Assembly (NCBI RefSeq): GCF_032268605.1
Contig: NZ_CP130318.1
Coordinates: 3,258,001 to 3,322,000 of the forward strand
DNA: 64,000 nucleotides
Source: Paenibacillus aurantius
GTDB lineage: Bacteria; Bacillota; Bacilli; Paenibacillales; NBRC-103111
Direction: 5' to 3'
Notes under the pieces: generated by a model
The model's database searches: none
Seen by the model: the letters and a program-made list of their open reading frames with translations, nothing else
What the model was told of the DNA's origin: nothing
Shown here: positions 17,360 through 26,116 of the stretch, one piece after another
Layout: the number at the start of each line of letters is the position of its first letter
Position numbering within the stretch: the stretch's first letter is position 1
Made by a program: the position numbers and the translations under genes

Positions 17360-18349
17360 CTACTCCAGCCGGAAGGTGGAAACCGCCTTCCGGGCCTCTC
17401 CAAACATCCGCGTGAATTCCTCGGCTTCCGCCCCTTGGTACGGATTGTCATAATCCAGAGGATCCAGATAGTAATATCCCCTCCCGTTATGTTCCCCCAG
17501 CTTATGAAATAGGCCGTTTTCATCCTGCTTCCATTCCTTGGCGGGAACGGAATAGATGACGAGGATCGTGGCCTTCAGCCCTGTCTTGGAATTGTAGACC
17601 AGCTCGGTCTTGGTCTCTTCTTCAACAGCAAGGAACTTGCCGAACCAGGACTTGGGCAAGGTCAAGCTATACGCCCAATATTGGTTCTCATAGGTCACAT
17701 GATCGAAGGGGAATTCCTCGGTCGAATCCCCCTCCCCTGCCGGATTCTCCGGAATCTGGGCTACATACCAATGCTCTTCCTGCTGCTTAACCCGGATGGT
17801 CGCCTTCTGCTCGCTTTCCTTCTTGGTAGAATCGGCATAGACGAACGTAATCGTATAGCTGACCGTTCCATCGGCATTATCTGTCCCCTTGCTCACGGTA
17901 TATCGGTCCACCCATGGCGAGGAGGTGCCGGTGACCCAGAAGGAGGCTTCCATCTTCTCCTTCTCTTGGGCCCGCAGGTCATCCGTCATAAGGGCATATT
18001 GGAGGGCCCCGTTGCGCTTCTTAACCGCTTCGGCCCACTGCTTGGCGGCTTCTTCCGGCGATTCGGCCGCTACAGCCGCCTCCAGCAAGGAGATCTGCTG
18101 CTGAAGCAGTTTATCGTCCGGACGGTCGATATGTACGGTTCGGGTCTCGTTGTCCCACGTAACCTTCGCCCCAAGCGCTTCCGCCAACGGACGGGCAGCG
18201 GCCATCGTGACTCCCTCTCTAAGCTCTGCTTGTCCTTCCACCCCAAGCAGGCTGCCGTTGACGACAACCTTCAATGCTCCATCCGCCAGAGCCGTAGCCC
18301 CCATCACACTGGAGAGCAGGACGGATCCTGCTATTACATATTTCTTCAT
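17360..18349 (-). CDS. Secreted stalk-domain (copper amine oxidase N-terminal-like) protein
   Basis: 329 aa starting at the second ATG (MKKYVIAGSVLL), 7 bases after GGGGGG; the first ATG overlaps that site. It has a signal peptide cut near ALADG. A stalk domain follows (VVVNGSLLGVEGQAELREGVTMAAARPLAEALGAKVTW is the landmark region, residues ~28-65; the VHIDRP strand follows). The remaining ~240 residues contain a NTF2/DUF-like region (YTVSKGTDNADGTVSYTITF) and a terminal domain ending RKAVSTFRLE. Such proteins are secreted or wall-associated in Paenibacillus, with no enzymatic residues evident. Function unknown. Confidence 0.8.
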   Translation of the reverse strand: MKKYVIAGSVLLSSVMGATALADGALKVVVNGSLLGVEGQAELREGVTMAAARPLAEALGAKVTWDNETRTVHIDRPDDKLLQQQISLLEAAVAAESPEEAAKQWAEAVKKRNGALQYALMTDDLRAQEKEKMEASFWVTGTSSPWVDRYTVSKGTDNADGTVSYTITFVYADSTKKESEQKATIRVKQQEEHWYVAQIPENPAGEGDSTEEFPFDHVTYENQYWAYSLTLPKSWFGKFLAVEEETKTELVYNSKTGLKATILVIYSVPAKEWKQDENGLFHKLGEHNGRGYYYLDPLDYDNPYQGAEAEEFTRMFGEARKAVSTFRLE

Positions 18350-18467
18350 TGTCATCCCCCCTGGATAAAGTTGGTCTTTCCCCCTTATAGACGGGGAATT
18401 CCCCGAATAGGTTACACTTTACGGTAACTTTCCCCGTAAAACATGACCAGAACTCTCCCTTTGCCGA

Positions 18468-18479
18468 TTGTCATTTTGT
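18468..18479 (+). promoter_or_regulatory. Shared 12-mer upstream of the AraC gene
   Basis: TTGTCATTTTGT, flanked by CCGA and TCGG, 37 bp before the AraC start. The identical 12-mer occurs at 20733, upstream of the Gfo/Idh gene. Probably a binding site of the AraC regulator (inference). Confidence 0.4.
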
Positions 18480-18516
18480 CGGACAAGCCGTAAACTGAAG
18501 GCAACAGGAGGAAACC

Positions 18517-19392
18517 ATGGGCAGATTAAACGAATACCCAAGCGAATACGCCGAATTTCTGTTTCATACTCCGGATGAAGAACAGCAATCCCTAGGCCTA
18601 TGGCCTGTGCAAGCCGGACGCAACATGGCCAAGCCGCATTATCTGTCCGGACCGCGCCAGATCCGGTATTACAATGTGCATCTGATTCTGGACGGTAAGG
18701 CGGCATTCCGCAGCGGGACGATCGAAGCCACCCTCGGCAAAGGAAGCCTGTTCGTCTTATTCCCTGGAACGACCTTTCAATATTCCGCCGTTCCGGGCGA
18801 ACGCAAGCTTCGTATGACGTGGATCGGTTTCAACGGACCTGCTGCTGGACCTCTGTTAAAGCAGGCGGGTCTTGAAGAATCCCGGCCTTTCTGGCCGGAG
18901 GTTCCCGTGAGCGGGCTTCCCGCTAAATTCCGCGAGCTGCTTCATGAATACCGCCAGCTCGGCATAGGCGGCAGCTCCCTGCAGCTCATCGGCCACTTAT
19001 ACGGGCTCTTCTCCCAGCTGGCGGCTGCAGGTCAAAAAGACATGGAAAAGCAGGACCAGCCTGCCTGGCTGAACCCATGCCTTTCCTACATGAACTCTCA
19101 TTATGCCAAAGGCTTAACCGTTCAGGATGCCGCGTCCTTCGCGGGTCTGCACCGCACCCATTTTTCAGCGGTTTTCTCGGAGAAGATGGGGCAGTCTCCT
19201 CTGCAGTATTTGCAGGGGCTCAGAATGCAGCACGCTTCCCATCTGCTCGAGGAGACCGATTGGACCGTAACGGACATCGCCCTTTCGCTCGGGTATCCCG
19301 ACCTCTATTCCTTCACCCGCGCGTTCCGCAACTACTACGGGCTTCCCCCCACGGAGTTCCGCGCCGACAGGCTAACGGACGGGTACGTTTAA
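18517..19392 (+). CDS. AraC-family transcriptional regulator
   Basis: 291 aa, AGGAGG six bases before ATG. The N-terminal ~180 residues form a cupin-like effector domain (VHLILDGKAAFRSG; GSLFVLFPGTTFQYSAV; MTWIGFNG). The C-terminal ~100 residues are the AraC DNA-binding domain with two helix-turn-helix units (GLTVQDAASFAGLHRTHFSAVF; DIALSLGYPDLYSFTRAFRN, split as landmarks). The pattern suits a sugar-responsive activator. Its 3' end overlaps the end of the convergent Gfo/Idh gene by 21 bp, and both promoters carry the same 12-mer, so that gene is a likely target. Confidence 0.9.
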   Translation: MGRLNEYPSEYAEFLFHTPDEEQQSLGLWPVQAGRNMAKPHYLSGPRQIRYYNVHLILDGKAAFRSGTIEATLGKGSLFVLFPGTTFQYSAVPGERKLRMTWIGFNGPAAGPLLKQAGLEESRPFWPEVPVSGLPAKFRELLHEYRQLGIGGSSLQLIGHLYGLFSQLAAAGQKDMEKQDQPAWLNPCLSYMNSHYAKGLTVQDAASFAGLHRTHFSAVFSEKMGQSPLQYLQGLRMQHASHLLEETDWTVTDIALSLGYPDLYSFTRAFRNYYGLPPTEFRADRLTDGYV

Positions 19393-20634
19393 TTCGCCGG
19401 CAAATGCTGCAAGATCCACGACCTTGCCGCCGTTAACCCTGGAATGCTCCGCGGCGAACGCCATCATGTGGCTGCGGACGGAAGCCGAGGCCGACGTTAA
19501 AGACTCTTGACCGTCGTAACCCCGGACTTCCTTGACGAAGCTGTCCACCACTCCCTCATCTCCGCCGCCATGGCCGCTGGAGGGAACCGGGATCGTGATC
19601 TCCATCTTCTCCCCACTGAGGAAATCCCACCAGATGATCTTGTTCTCTTCCCCTCGAAGCTCCCCGCGGGTCCCCATAATTTGGATGCGGCGCTCCGAAT
19701 TCATCGTAAACGCACACATGCTGAACATGGCCGTCGCTCCATTCGCAAACTCCATATTTACCACCTGATGATCCACGACGTCATTGTCGCTCTTGTATAC
19801 GCATCGTCCGTAATCCGTATCGCGGAGGCCTTGAATGATTTGCGCTTCGGTTAGCTCGGGGGCAAAATGGCGCGCCCAATGCCGGTAGGTGTCACTTAGA
19901 TAGAAGCGCGGGGCGGCATAGGGGCATTCCCCCTGCACCCGGCAGTCCAAGCAGCGGTCGGCGGCCCCTTCCGGCGCCTGATCCGGTCGGAAATGCTTAA
20001 GGGAACCGAAGGAGCTGACGCGCTCGCAGGGCTGGTCCACCAGCCAGGACAGCACATCCATGTCGTGGCAGGATTTAGCCAGGATCATCGGGCTCGATAC
20101 CGCCGAATGGCTCCAGTTTCCGCGGACAAAGCTGTGGGCCATGTGCCAGTAGCCCACGTTCTCGTTTAGCTGAACCGATATGACTTCACCGATCTTTCCT
20201 TCGGCTATGATGGCTTTCAGCTTGCTCCAGAAGGGAGTATACCGCAGCACGTGACAAATGGTAAGCAGCCGGTAGTTCTCCTTCGCCGCTCTTTCCATCT
20301 CCAGGCATTCGGCCGGATCGGGAGACATCGGCTTCTCGAGCAGCACGTGGTATTTCTGCTTCAGCGCCCGCAGGGTAGGCTCATAATGCTGACGATCCTG
20401 CGTGGTAATCAGGGCGATATCCGCCAGCTGCGGGTTAGCCAAAAGCTCCTCCCACGACTCATACCGGTTCTTGGCGGGAATGCCGTGGGCTTCGGCAAAC
20501 GCTTCCCGGCGTTCCCGGTTAGGTTCGGCAACGGCGATAAACTTCAGCTCATGCGGGTACTTCAAGGCATAAGGGGCGTAGCATCCGGCCCCTCTAGCTC
20601 CGGCTCCGATCAAGATGGCGGTCAACGGACTCAT
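19372..20634 (-). CDS. Gfo/Idh/MocA-family NAD(P)-dependent sugar dehydrogenase
   Basis: 420 aa. It has an N-terminal Rossmann domain (AILIGAGARGAGCYAPYAL) and the family motif LLEKPMSPDPAECLEM, whose Lys is expected to take part in catalysis. The C-terminal alpha/beta domain has a Cys-rich stretch (CLDCRVQGECPY, near residue 227) that recurs in a subgroup of this family and may bind metal or be structural. The expected reaction is NAD(P)-linked oxidation or reduction of a sugar or cyclitol hydroxyl in the cytoplasm. The ribosome site is GGGAGAG. Its tail overlaps the AraC gene on the other strand. Confidence 0.9.
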   Translation of the reverse strand: MSPLTAILIGAGARGAGCYAPYALKYPHELKFIAVAEPNRERREAFAEAHGIPAKNRYESWEELLANPQLADIALITTQDRQHYEPTLRALKQKYHVLLEKPMSPDPAECLEMERAAKENYRLLTICHVLRYTPFWSKLKAIIAEGKIGEVISVQLNENVGYWHMAHSFVRGNWSHSAVSSPMILAKSCHDMDVLSWLVDQPCERVSSFGSLKHFRPDQAPEGAADRCLDCRVQGECPYAAPRFYLSDTYRHWARHFAPELTEAQIIQGLRDTDYGRCVYKSDNDVVDHQVVNMEFANGATAMFSMCAFTMNSERRIQIMGTRGELRGEENKIIWWDFLSGEKMEITIPVPSSGHGGGDEGVVDSFVKEVRGYDGQESLTSASASVRSHMMAFAAEHSRVNGGKVVDLAAFAGELNVPVR

Positions 20635-20732
20635 GATCTCTTCTCTCCCTTTCTCTCATTGGCGGCATGCCTGCATTCCCCTTTATAGTAAGGCAGCTCG
20701 GGAAAGGGTGAAATATCATTATGTCTGCCCTC

Positions 20733-20744
20733 TTGTCATTTTGT
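20733..20744. promoter_or_regulatory. Shared 12-mer upstream of the Gfo/Idh gene
   Basis: TTGTCATTTTGT flanked by CCCT and AGGG, 99 bp upstream of the Gfo/Idh start. It is identical to the element before the AraC gene at 18468, and both copies sit in short inverted-repeat arms. Confidence 0.4.
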
Positions 20745-20851
20745 AGGGCGAACATTGGCTCTCATAGAGCTAGAAACTTTTTCATTGGGAGGAGGTATAA
20801 CGTTAGAAGGAACTTTCCATTCCCTTACATAAATAGAAGGAGTTGAATTTA

Positions 20852-21574
20852 ATGAAGAAGCTAATCACAGGATTTGCATGCGGCGTCATCGTCTCCTTGG
20901 CCACTACGGCGTTGGCTTCCCCAACCTTGGTGACCAGCCTGTTCCCTATCCACTTTACCTTCAACGGACAAAGCAAAGAGCCCGACGCGGACAGCGCCAT
21001 TCTGAATTATAACGGACATGCCTATGTTCCTGTTCGTTTTATAGCAGAGAACATGGGCGGGCTGGTGGGCTATCATCATGAATCCCAAACGGTTTCGATC
21101 CGGTACCCGGACCCGCGGCCCGTCTCCTCCGAGCTAAGCTCAACTCAGACCGATGGAGCCTTCCAGCTTGCTCTCTACTCCGCCAAAAAGGCATATTCTG
21201 CAGGAGAGCCGTTAACCATCTGGAGTACGCTAGAGAATGTAGGACAGACGGCCGTTTCGCTTGCGCATTCCACCCCGATCCTTCAATACTCCATCAAGGA
21301 CCGTTCCGGAACCGTCCGGACCGAGGCGTCCTTTGACGCAGGAGGCTCCGTTCTGGAGAAAGACGCTCAATACCTACAGAGCTTAACGCCGTCCATCATC
21401 CGCTATTTTAACTTTCAGCGCAGCGGGAGCCGTGACTTCGAGGCCTTCCTCCAGTCTCCGAATACGGACATTTTGGAGCCTGGTATCTACACGGTAGGGG
21501 TGCAGGCGGTCATCCGTCCGCAAAATCAGGAAGAAATCCGGCTCTACCGGGAGATGGACATCGAGGTCAAATAG
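20852..21574 (+). CDS. Secreted stalk-domain protein with BsuPI-like domain
   Basis: 240 aa from ATG 20852 (AAGGAG nine bases upstream; an in-frame TTG at 20843 is less likely). The signal peptide is KKLITGFACGVIVSLATTALAS. A stalk domain (YNGHAYVPVRFIAENMGG) covers residues ~25-90, and a C-terminal domain resembles BsuPI/intracellular-proteinase-inhibitor folds (YSAGEPLTIWSTLENVGQT; YTVGVQAVIRP). It is exported and non-enzymatic by appearance; function unknown. Its last codons overlap the stop of a decayed MFS gene on the other strand. Confidence 0.78.
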   Translation: MKKLITGFACGVIVSLATTALASPTLVTSLFPIHFTFNGQSKEPDADSAILNYNGHAYVPVRFIAENMGGLVGYHHESQTVSIRYPDPRPVSSELSSTQTDGAFQLALYSAKKAYSAGEPLTIWSTLENVGQTAVSLAHSTPILQYSIKDRSGTVRTEASFDAGGSVLEKDAQYLQSLTPSIIRYFNFQRSGSRDFEAFLQSPNTDILEPGIYTVGVQAVIRPQNQEEIRLYREMDIEVK

Positions 21575-21812
21575 AACGGGGCCGCTCCCCTCTCGGATCC
21601 CCGCCTTCTTCTCTTTCGGGAGCGCTCTTCTTCTCCTTCAGGATGTAGGTAAACGGAGTGGCCAGCAGGCAGATCACCGCGGCCGTCAGGAATACATCCT
21701 GCACGCCCAGCGTCATGCCCTGCTCTCTGAGGAGCGGAGTTCCCGCCGCAAGTTCGGTAGCCTGCTGGCGCGGCTGAACCGCACCTTTTGAGCAAATCCT
21801 TGCCGCAAACTA
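21567..21812 (-). pseudogene. C-terminal remnant of a DHA2-type MFS drug transporter
   Basis: About 77 open codons with no start, bounded upstream by a stop. The stretch GMTLGVQDVFLTAAVICLLATPFTYIL matches the last helix region of EmrB/QacA-type transporters (given as a landmark), followed by a charged tail (LKEKKSAPEREEGG). The other ~13 helices are absent. It is the end of a lost gene; the tail overlaps the neighbouring stalk-protein gene by 8 bp. Confidence 0.6.
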
Positions 21813-21884
21813 AAGGAAGCCGCGAGGATCGCAGCCTCCTCCTGCCCGTCCCTTGCCGATCCTACGCGAACTTCAGGCGGTGCT

Positions 21885-23402
21885 TTACGGCAAAGTTACT
21901 TTTTTGAGCTCAGGATAAGTCTCGGACAACTTCTCTAGAGACGCCTCTGATTTCCCTTTTAGGTGCCGGTCCATAAAAGCCGCGGTCAAATCTTCGGTAA
22001 TCCTCAGGCACCGCACAGGCTCAATTTCTCCTCCTATTCCGATCCTCTCCCGGAGCGGCTGAAGTCCGAAGTAAAGGCCGATATCCGTAAACTTCATATG
22101 ATCGCTGCCCTGAATGGTATACAAGGCCCCGTTCTGCTTGACGGCATCCGCGAGCCCAAGCAAATTCTCATTCGCCTTCCGATATTCCTCGTCGTACGCC
22201 TCCCTGCTTCCATAAAGCTCAAGATTGATTTGTTGGTCCAGTTCGGGCAGATCCTCGAATTTCTCCATTAAAGCGCGCCGTTTCTCGAACAGCTGAACAT
22301 GGTACCGGTCATTAGCTATCATAAGGAGGGGAGCCAAAGATGCGGCGTCTTTCGGCGGCGTCCGGTAAACAAATCCGTCCACATTAATGGCGGCCTTGAC
22401 TCGTTTATCGGTGAAGGCCAGGTCATAGACGGCGGCTCCGCCGACGGAGTGGCCAACGGCTCCAAGCCGATCGAGATCGAGCTTGTTCTTAAACCGGGCA
22501 TCCAGGCTTCCGGCATTGAGCGCTTCCAGCTTCCCGATCACGAATCGGGCATCCTCCGCCATGATTTCCGAGATGATTCCCGCCGGTTCAACCGCCTGGA
22601 AATCGGTTGTCGCCTCCTTTTGCGAAACAATGCGATCGGGAAAGGCCGTTGCAGCCGATACATACGTATGATCGATCGCCGCCACGATATAACCGCGGCT
22701 CGCCAAGTCTTCGCAAGGAGAGGTTTCGACCTCCATGGACGTACCGGCGCCGTGAGAATACAGCACAACCGGATAACTCGGTTCCTTGTCTGCGATCGGA
22801 GAATTCGGCAGGGCATTCGTCTTAACCAGCTTTAGATGATCGAAGAGAAACGAAGGTAAGCCTTGATAGAAGCCGGTGAACGCCCGAAGCAGTTCGCCAT
22901 TGCCGTCGAAATAGCGTAGAGGGGTCCCTCCCTTCTCCATCCCAGCCGGATAGTACAGCTTGACCATAAGCTCTCTCTTCTTGGGGGCCTTATCCAAAAA
23001 GGGATCCTGGCGTTGCTCATCCACCAGGTGGAAGCGCTGCACCCCGACCGCGTAACTTCCCGATGGCCGGGGAAGCTGGAAGACCGGCAGCGCATAAGCC
23101 AGAAGCACGGAGAAAGCCAACAGTAGTATGGCCAAGCCATAGGCAAAGCCCCTCAGGGCCTTCGACAGGGTAGTCCTCTGAAGGCTGCCGCGCTTTACGA
23201 CGGCCAGGTGTGCCGCAAACAGAAGGACCAGAAGATACGAGAACGCCAGCTGATAACGGATGCCCTCCACGAGGGCATGAAGAATCAAGACCGAGACGTT
23301 AAGGGCGACGGCCCAACTGCGCGTGCGGCGGCTGGCTTTTCCCAAAAGAAGGAATAAAGCAACAAGATTAGCGGCTATAAGCAGCCATTCCAATAATCTC
23401 AT
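21885..23402 (-). CDS. Membrane-anchored alpha/beta hydrolase, PAF-acetylhydrolase-like
   Basis: 505 aa from ATG 23402 (GGGAGG six bases upstream; an upstream GTG overlaps that site). The N-terminus has about four hydrophobic helices (residues 1-110), then a ~370-residue hydrolase domain: YSHGAGTSMEVE (oxyanion region), nucleophile elbow GHSVGG, Asp in INVDGF, and a late His in QGSDHMKFTD. It resembles platelet-activating-factor acetylhydrolase/dienelactone hydrolases. It is the last gene of a five-gene operon with a two-component system and ABC transporter, 12 bp after the permease stop. Substrate unknown; a lipid or antibiotic ester is a reasonable guess from context. Confidence 0.82.
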   Translation of the reverse strand: MRLLEWLLIAANLVALFLLLGKASRRTRSWAVALNVSVLILHALVEGIRYQLAFSYLLVLLFAAHLAVVKRGSLQRTTLSKALRGFAYGLAILLLAFSVLLAYALPVFQLPRPSGSYAVGVQRFHLVDEQRQDPFLDKAPKKRELMVKLYYPAGMEKGGTPLRYFDGNGELLRAFTGFYQGLPSFLFDHLKLVKTNALPNSPIADKEPSYPVVLYSHGAGTSMEVETSPCEDLASRGYIVAAIDHTYVSAATAFPDRIVSQKEATTDFQAVEPAGIISEIMAEDARFVIGKLEALNAGSLDARFKNKLDLDRLGAVGHSVGGAAVYDLAFTDKRVKAAINVDGFVYRTPPKDAASLAPLLMIANDRYHVQLFEKRRALMEKFEDLPELDQQINLELYGSREAYDEEYRKANENLLGLADAVKQNGALYTIQGSDHMKFTDIGLYFGLQPLRERIGIGGEIEPVRCLRITEDLTAAFMDRHLKGKSEASLEKLSETYPELKKVTLP

Positions 23403-23414
23403 GTCCACCCTCCC

Positions 23415-24188
23415 TTAGGATCCGCTGTGGACGTCCGCCTTCGTCGTATAGACGATGCAGAAAGCGGAAGAAACCACAAAAACGGATAGTAGGATTCCAA
23501 GAGCGGCAGGTCCGTAAGGATTCGGCCCTACGTTATTCGCGATGCCCTCCGCCAAATGCCGGACCGGCCAATAGGGGGTCAGCCAGGGAAACAGAATGCC
23601 TCCCCGGCCATGACCTATTTCCCCGATGACCGTAACGATGGTCGCCATTCCGCCCACTACCGCAGCGGGAATGATGCTTTTGCCTACAAAGCTGAGAGCG
23701 GCCGCAACCGGAACGGTTCCGAAGGAAAGCAAGCCGATGAAGAGATTCATCCGGATGCCGAGCCATACCGCTTCGGCTTGTCCCGGGTGCCGGAAGAGAT
23801 GCACGCTTCCGAACAAGAAGACGAACACGCAGGAAATCAAGACCGTTAGAAAAATGAGCGGGAGAACAACCAGCAGCTTAGCCGCTACGATCTGCCACCG
23901 GGGAACCGGGTAGGAAAACAGCTGATTGATCGTTCGCTCCTGATATTCGCGCGCCACGATATAACCCGTCATCAAGGTGAAAATCGAGGGAGCCATCATG
24001 ACGAGCATCATCCCCTGCCGGTAAAATAGGCTCTGCAGGTCGAAGCCAACCGGTGTTCCATCCGGCGCCGTTTTCGGCAAAAGCTCCATTAAGGATATTA
24101 AATTGGAGGGCAGCGCCCCGATCAGAACCAGCCAAAGCATCCTCGTATGCTTAAGCTTTCTCCATTCCGTAAGAAGTAAGCTAAGCAT
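23415..24188 (-). CDS. ABC-2-type transporter permease
   Basis: 257 aa with six predicted helices and the N-terminal LLLTEWRKLKHTRMLWLVLIG typical of bacitracin/lantibiotic exporter permeases (BcrB/YcbO-like; landmark). It contains YIVAREYQERTINQLFSYPVPR, the motif common to ABC-2 permeases before the second helix. The start lies inside the end of the ATPase gene (8-bp overlap; GGAG before ATG), so the two should be made in fixed ratio. It likely exports or extrudes a membrane-active compound. Confidence 0.87.
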   Translation of the reverse strand: MLSLLLTEWRKLKHTRMLWLVLIGALPSNLISLMELLPKTAPDGTPVGFDLQSLFYRQGMMLVMMAPSIFTLMTGYIVAREYQERTINQLFSYPVPRWQIVAAKLLVVLPLIFLTVLISCVFVFLFGSVHLFRHPGQAEAVWLGIRMNLFIGLLSFGTVPVAAALSFVGKSIIPAAVVGGMATIVTVIGEIGHGRGGILFPWLTPYWPVRHLAEGIANNVGPNPYGPAALGILLSVFVVSSAFCIVYTTKADVHSGS

Positions 24189-25098
24189 GGGCGTTCCCTC
24201 CAGTCAATCGGATAAAATAATCCTCCAGGCTGTCCCCCGACAGCCTAATCTCGTGTACTCCTACTCCATGGCTGGTCAACGCTTGAGTAACCGAAGCCGG
24301 GTGATCCAGAAGTTCATAAAGATGGATAACTCCGGATTCTGTCACCACATAGTCGGAGACACGAAGCTGCTGCTCCAGTACATAGGCCGCCTTCTTGTCT
24401 TCGTCGACTTTTATGGCCAAATAGCGTCTCGACTTGATCTGCAGGTCCGCATAATCCATTTCCTCTACCAATTTGCCCTGATGGAGGATTCCGATCCGGG
24501 TAGCCAGCTGCTCGACCTCGCTCAGCTGATGGCTGGAAATCAGAAAGGTGATTCCCCTCTGCCGGGCCAGCTCCTTGAAAAGCTGACGCATTTCCTTAAT
24601 GCCTCCCGGATCCAGTCCGTTGGTCGGCTCGTCCAGGACAAGAAGCTCCGGCCGATGAAGCAGGGCTCTCGCCAGCCCAAGCCTCTGCTTCATCCCAAGC
24701 GAGAAGCCCTTCACCTTGCTATGCTTCGCATCCAGCAAGCCAACCGTGCTTAAAGCGTCGTCGATGTATTCCTTGTTGCCGATCCCCATCAGCCGGCGGT
24801 GAAGGTCCAGATTGTCGGCCGCACTCAAATTCAAATAAAATCCCGGATATTCGATAATGGCTCCTATCCGTTCCATCACCCGGCTGCTGCCCGGCCCTCC
24901 TTCCCCGAATAATTCCATATCTCCCGATGTCGGACGGATCAGGCCCATGATCATCCGAAGCGTTGTCGTTTTGCCCGCTCCGTTCTGCCCGAGGAACCCG
25001 TAGATATCCCCTGTCCGTATGGACAGATTGACGAAATCTACGGCCGTGTGCTCCCCATACCTCTTGGTCAGCCGGTTGGTTCTTACTATATAGCTCAT
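24181..25098 (-). CDS. ABC transporter ATP-binding protein (BcrA/YcbN type)
   Basis: 305 aa from ATG 25098 (MSYIVRTNRLTKRYG); the frame is open to 25146 but the first 16 codons lack family similarity. Walker A GQNGAGKTTT is near residue 38, signature FSLGMKQRLGLARAL, Walker B LLVLDEPTNGLDPGG and a His switch SSHQLSEVE. A ~70-residue C-terminal extension is usual for drug-export ATPases. It pairs with the permease downstream and is controlled, by arrangement, by the kinase/regulator pair upstream, as in Bacillus ycbLMNO. Confidence 0.92.
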   Translation of the reverse strand: MSYIVRTNRLTKRYGEHTAVDFVNLSIRTGDIYGFLGQNGAGKTTTLRMIMGLIRPTSGDMELFGEGGPGSSRVMERIGAIIEYPGFYLNLSAADNLDLHRRLMGIGNKEYIDDALSTVGLLDAKHSKVKGFSLGMKQRLGLARALLHRPELLVLDEPTNGLDPGGIKEMRQLFKELARQRGITFLISSHQLSEVEQLATRIGILHQGKLVEEMDYADLQIKSRRYLAIKVDEDKKAAYVLEQQLRVSDYVVTESGVIHLYELLDHPASVTQALTSHGVGVHEIRLSGDSLEDYFIRLTGGNAHA

Positions 25099-25173
25099 CA
25101 CCCATTCGCTCCTTTCGGAACCTATTATGGCGGAGAGTTCTAACAAACCTTTAAGAAAGGTCTTACAAAACTC

Positions 25174-26115
25174 TTACATTTTTCGAGAAACGGATAACGA
25201 GGGAAGGCCAACCGAGAAGACGGTTCGTTCCCCGGGCAGGCTTGACACTTCGATCCGTCCGCCCTGCTGCTCCACCAGATGCTTCACGATGGTCAGTCCC
25301 AGGCCGGTACCTCGGATATTCCGGTTACGGGAAGCTTCTCCCGTATACAGCCGGTCAAACACACGGGACAGCTCCTGCGGAGGGATCCCTTGTCCCCGGT
25401 CCCAGACCTCCATCCAGGCCAGACCGTTCTCCTCCCGCAGCGAGAGTCCAATCTCGCGGCCATCCGTGCCGTAACGCAGGGCGTTCGAGAGCAGATTGTT
25501 CAGAATGCGCCTCACGTAAGCGGCATCCCCTCTTGCATAGACCGGTTTATCCGGTAAGTCTAGGGAGGGAGTAATCTCCACCCTGGTGAAGTCCGGATAG
25601 AAGCCAAGAACCACCTCCGGGAGCAGGTCCGTCAGGTTGATTTCTTCCAGCTCCGGTGCGGAACCGTCCGATTCCAGCCGGGCCAGCTCGAAGAATTGCT
25701 CCAGAAGCGTCATCAGAGCTTGTCCCTTATCTGCTGCTATGCGAAGAAAAGCGGCACGTTCCTCCTCGGTTAAGGAGGGATCGGTCCGGAGGGCTTCCAT
25801 ATAACCGAGGAGGGAGGTAAGCGGAGTACGGAGGTCGTGGGAGAGATTGGAGATCATCCGCTTGCGCTCGTCCTCCAGTGTGCGGATCCGTTCCAAAGCG
25901 GCCTGGAAGGAATCAACCATCCGGTTAAGTTCACCTCCCAGGTCCTGCAAGTAATTGTGTCTGGTGTAGAGCCGGTACCTTCTGTTCAATTGGCCGCTGC
26001 GGATGTCCTTAGTCGTCCGGGCAATTCCTTCTATTTCTTTGCGAAGCCGGATGTGGTACCTAAGAAGAAGGGAACAGAGGAGAAGGATTGTTAAAAAGAG
26101 GCTGGGGATAAGCAT
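25174..26115 (-). CDS. Sensor histidine kinase with minimal sensor region
   Basis: 313 aa. There is one N-terminal helix (IPSLFLTILLLCSLLLRY) with almost nothing outside the membrane, then a HAMP-like linker. The dimerisation domain has the phosphoacceptor H93 in SNLSHDLRTPLTSLLGY. The ATPase domain has N-box LLSNALRYG, G1 EVWDRGQGIP and G2 GTGLGLTIVKHLVEQ. The absence of a sensing domain suggests it detects signals within the membrane or through its ABC transporter partner (known for related systems, inferred here). It starts one base after the regulator gene ends. Confidence 0.9.
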   Translation of the reverse strand: MLIPSLFLTILLLCSLLLRYHIRLRKEIEGIARTTKDIRSGQLNRRYRLYTRHNYLQDLGGELNRMVDSFQAALERIRTLEDERKRMISNLSHDLRTPLTSLLGYMEALRTDPSLTEEERAAFLRIAADKGQALMTLLEQFFELARLESDGSAPELEEINLTDLLPEVVLGFYPDFTRVEITPSLDLPDKPVYARGDAAYVRRILNNLLSNALRYGTDGREIGLSLREENGLAWMEVWDRGQGIPPQELSRVFDRLYTGEASRNRNIRGTGLGLTIVKHLVEQQGGRIEVSSLPGERTVFSVGLPSLSVSRKM

Positions 26116-26116
26116 G

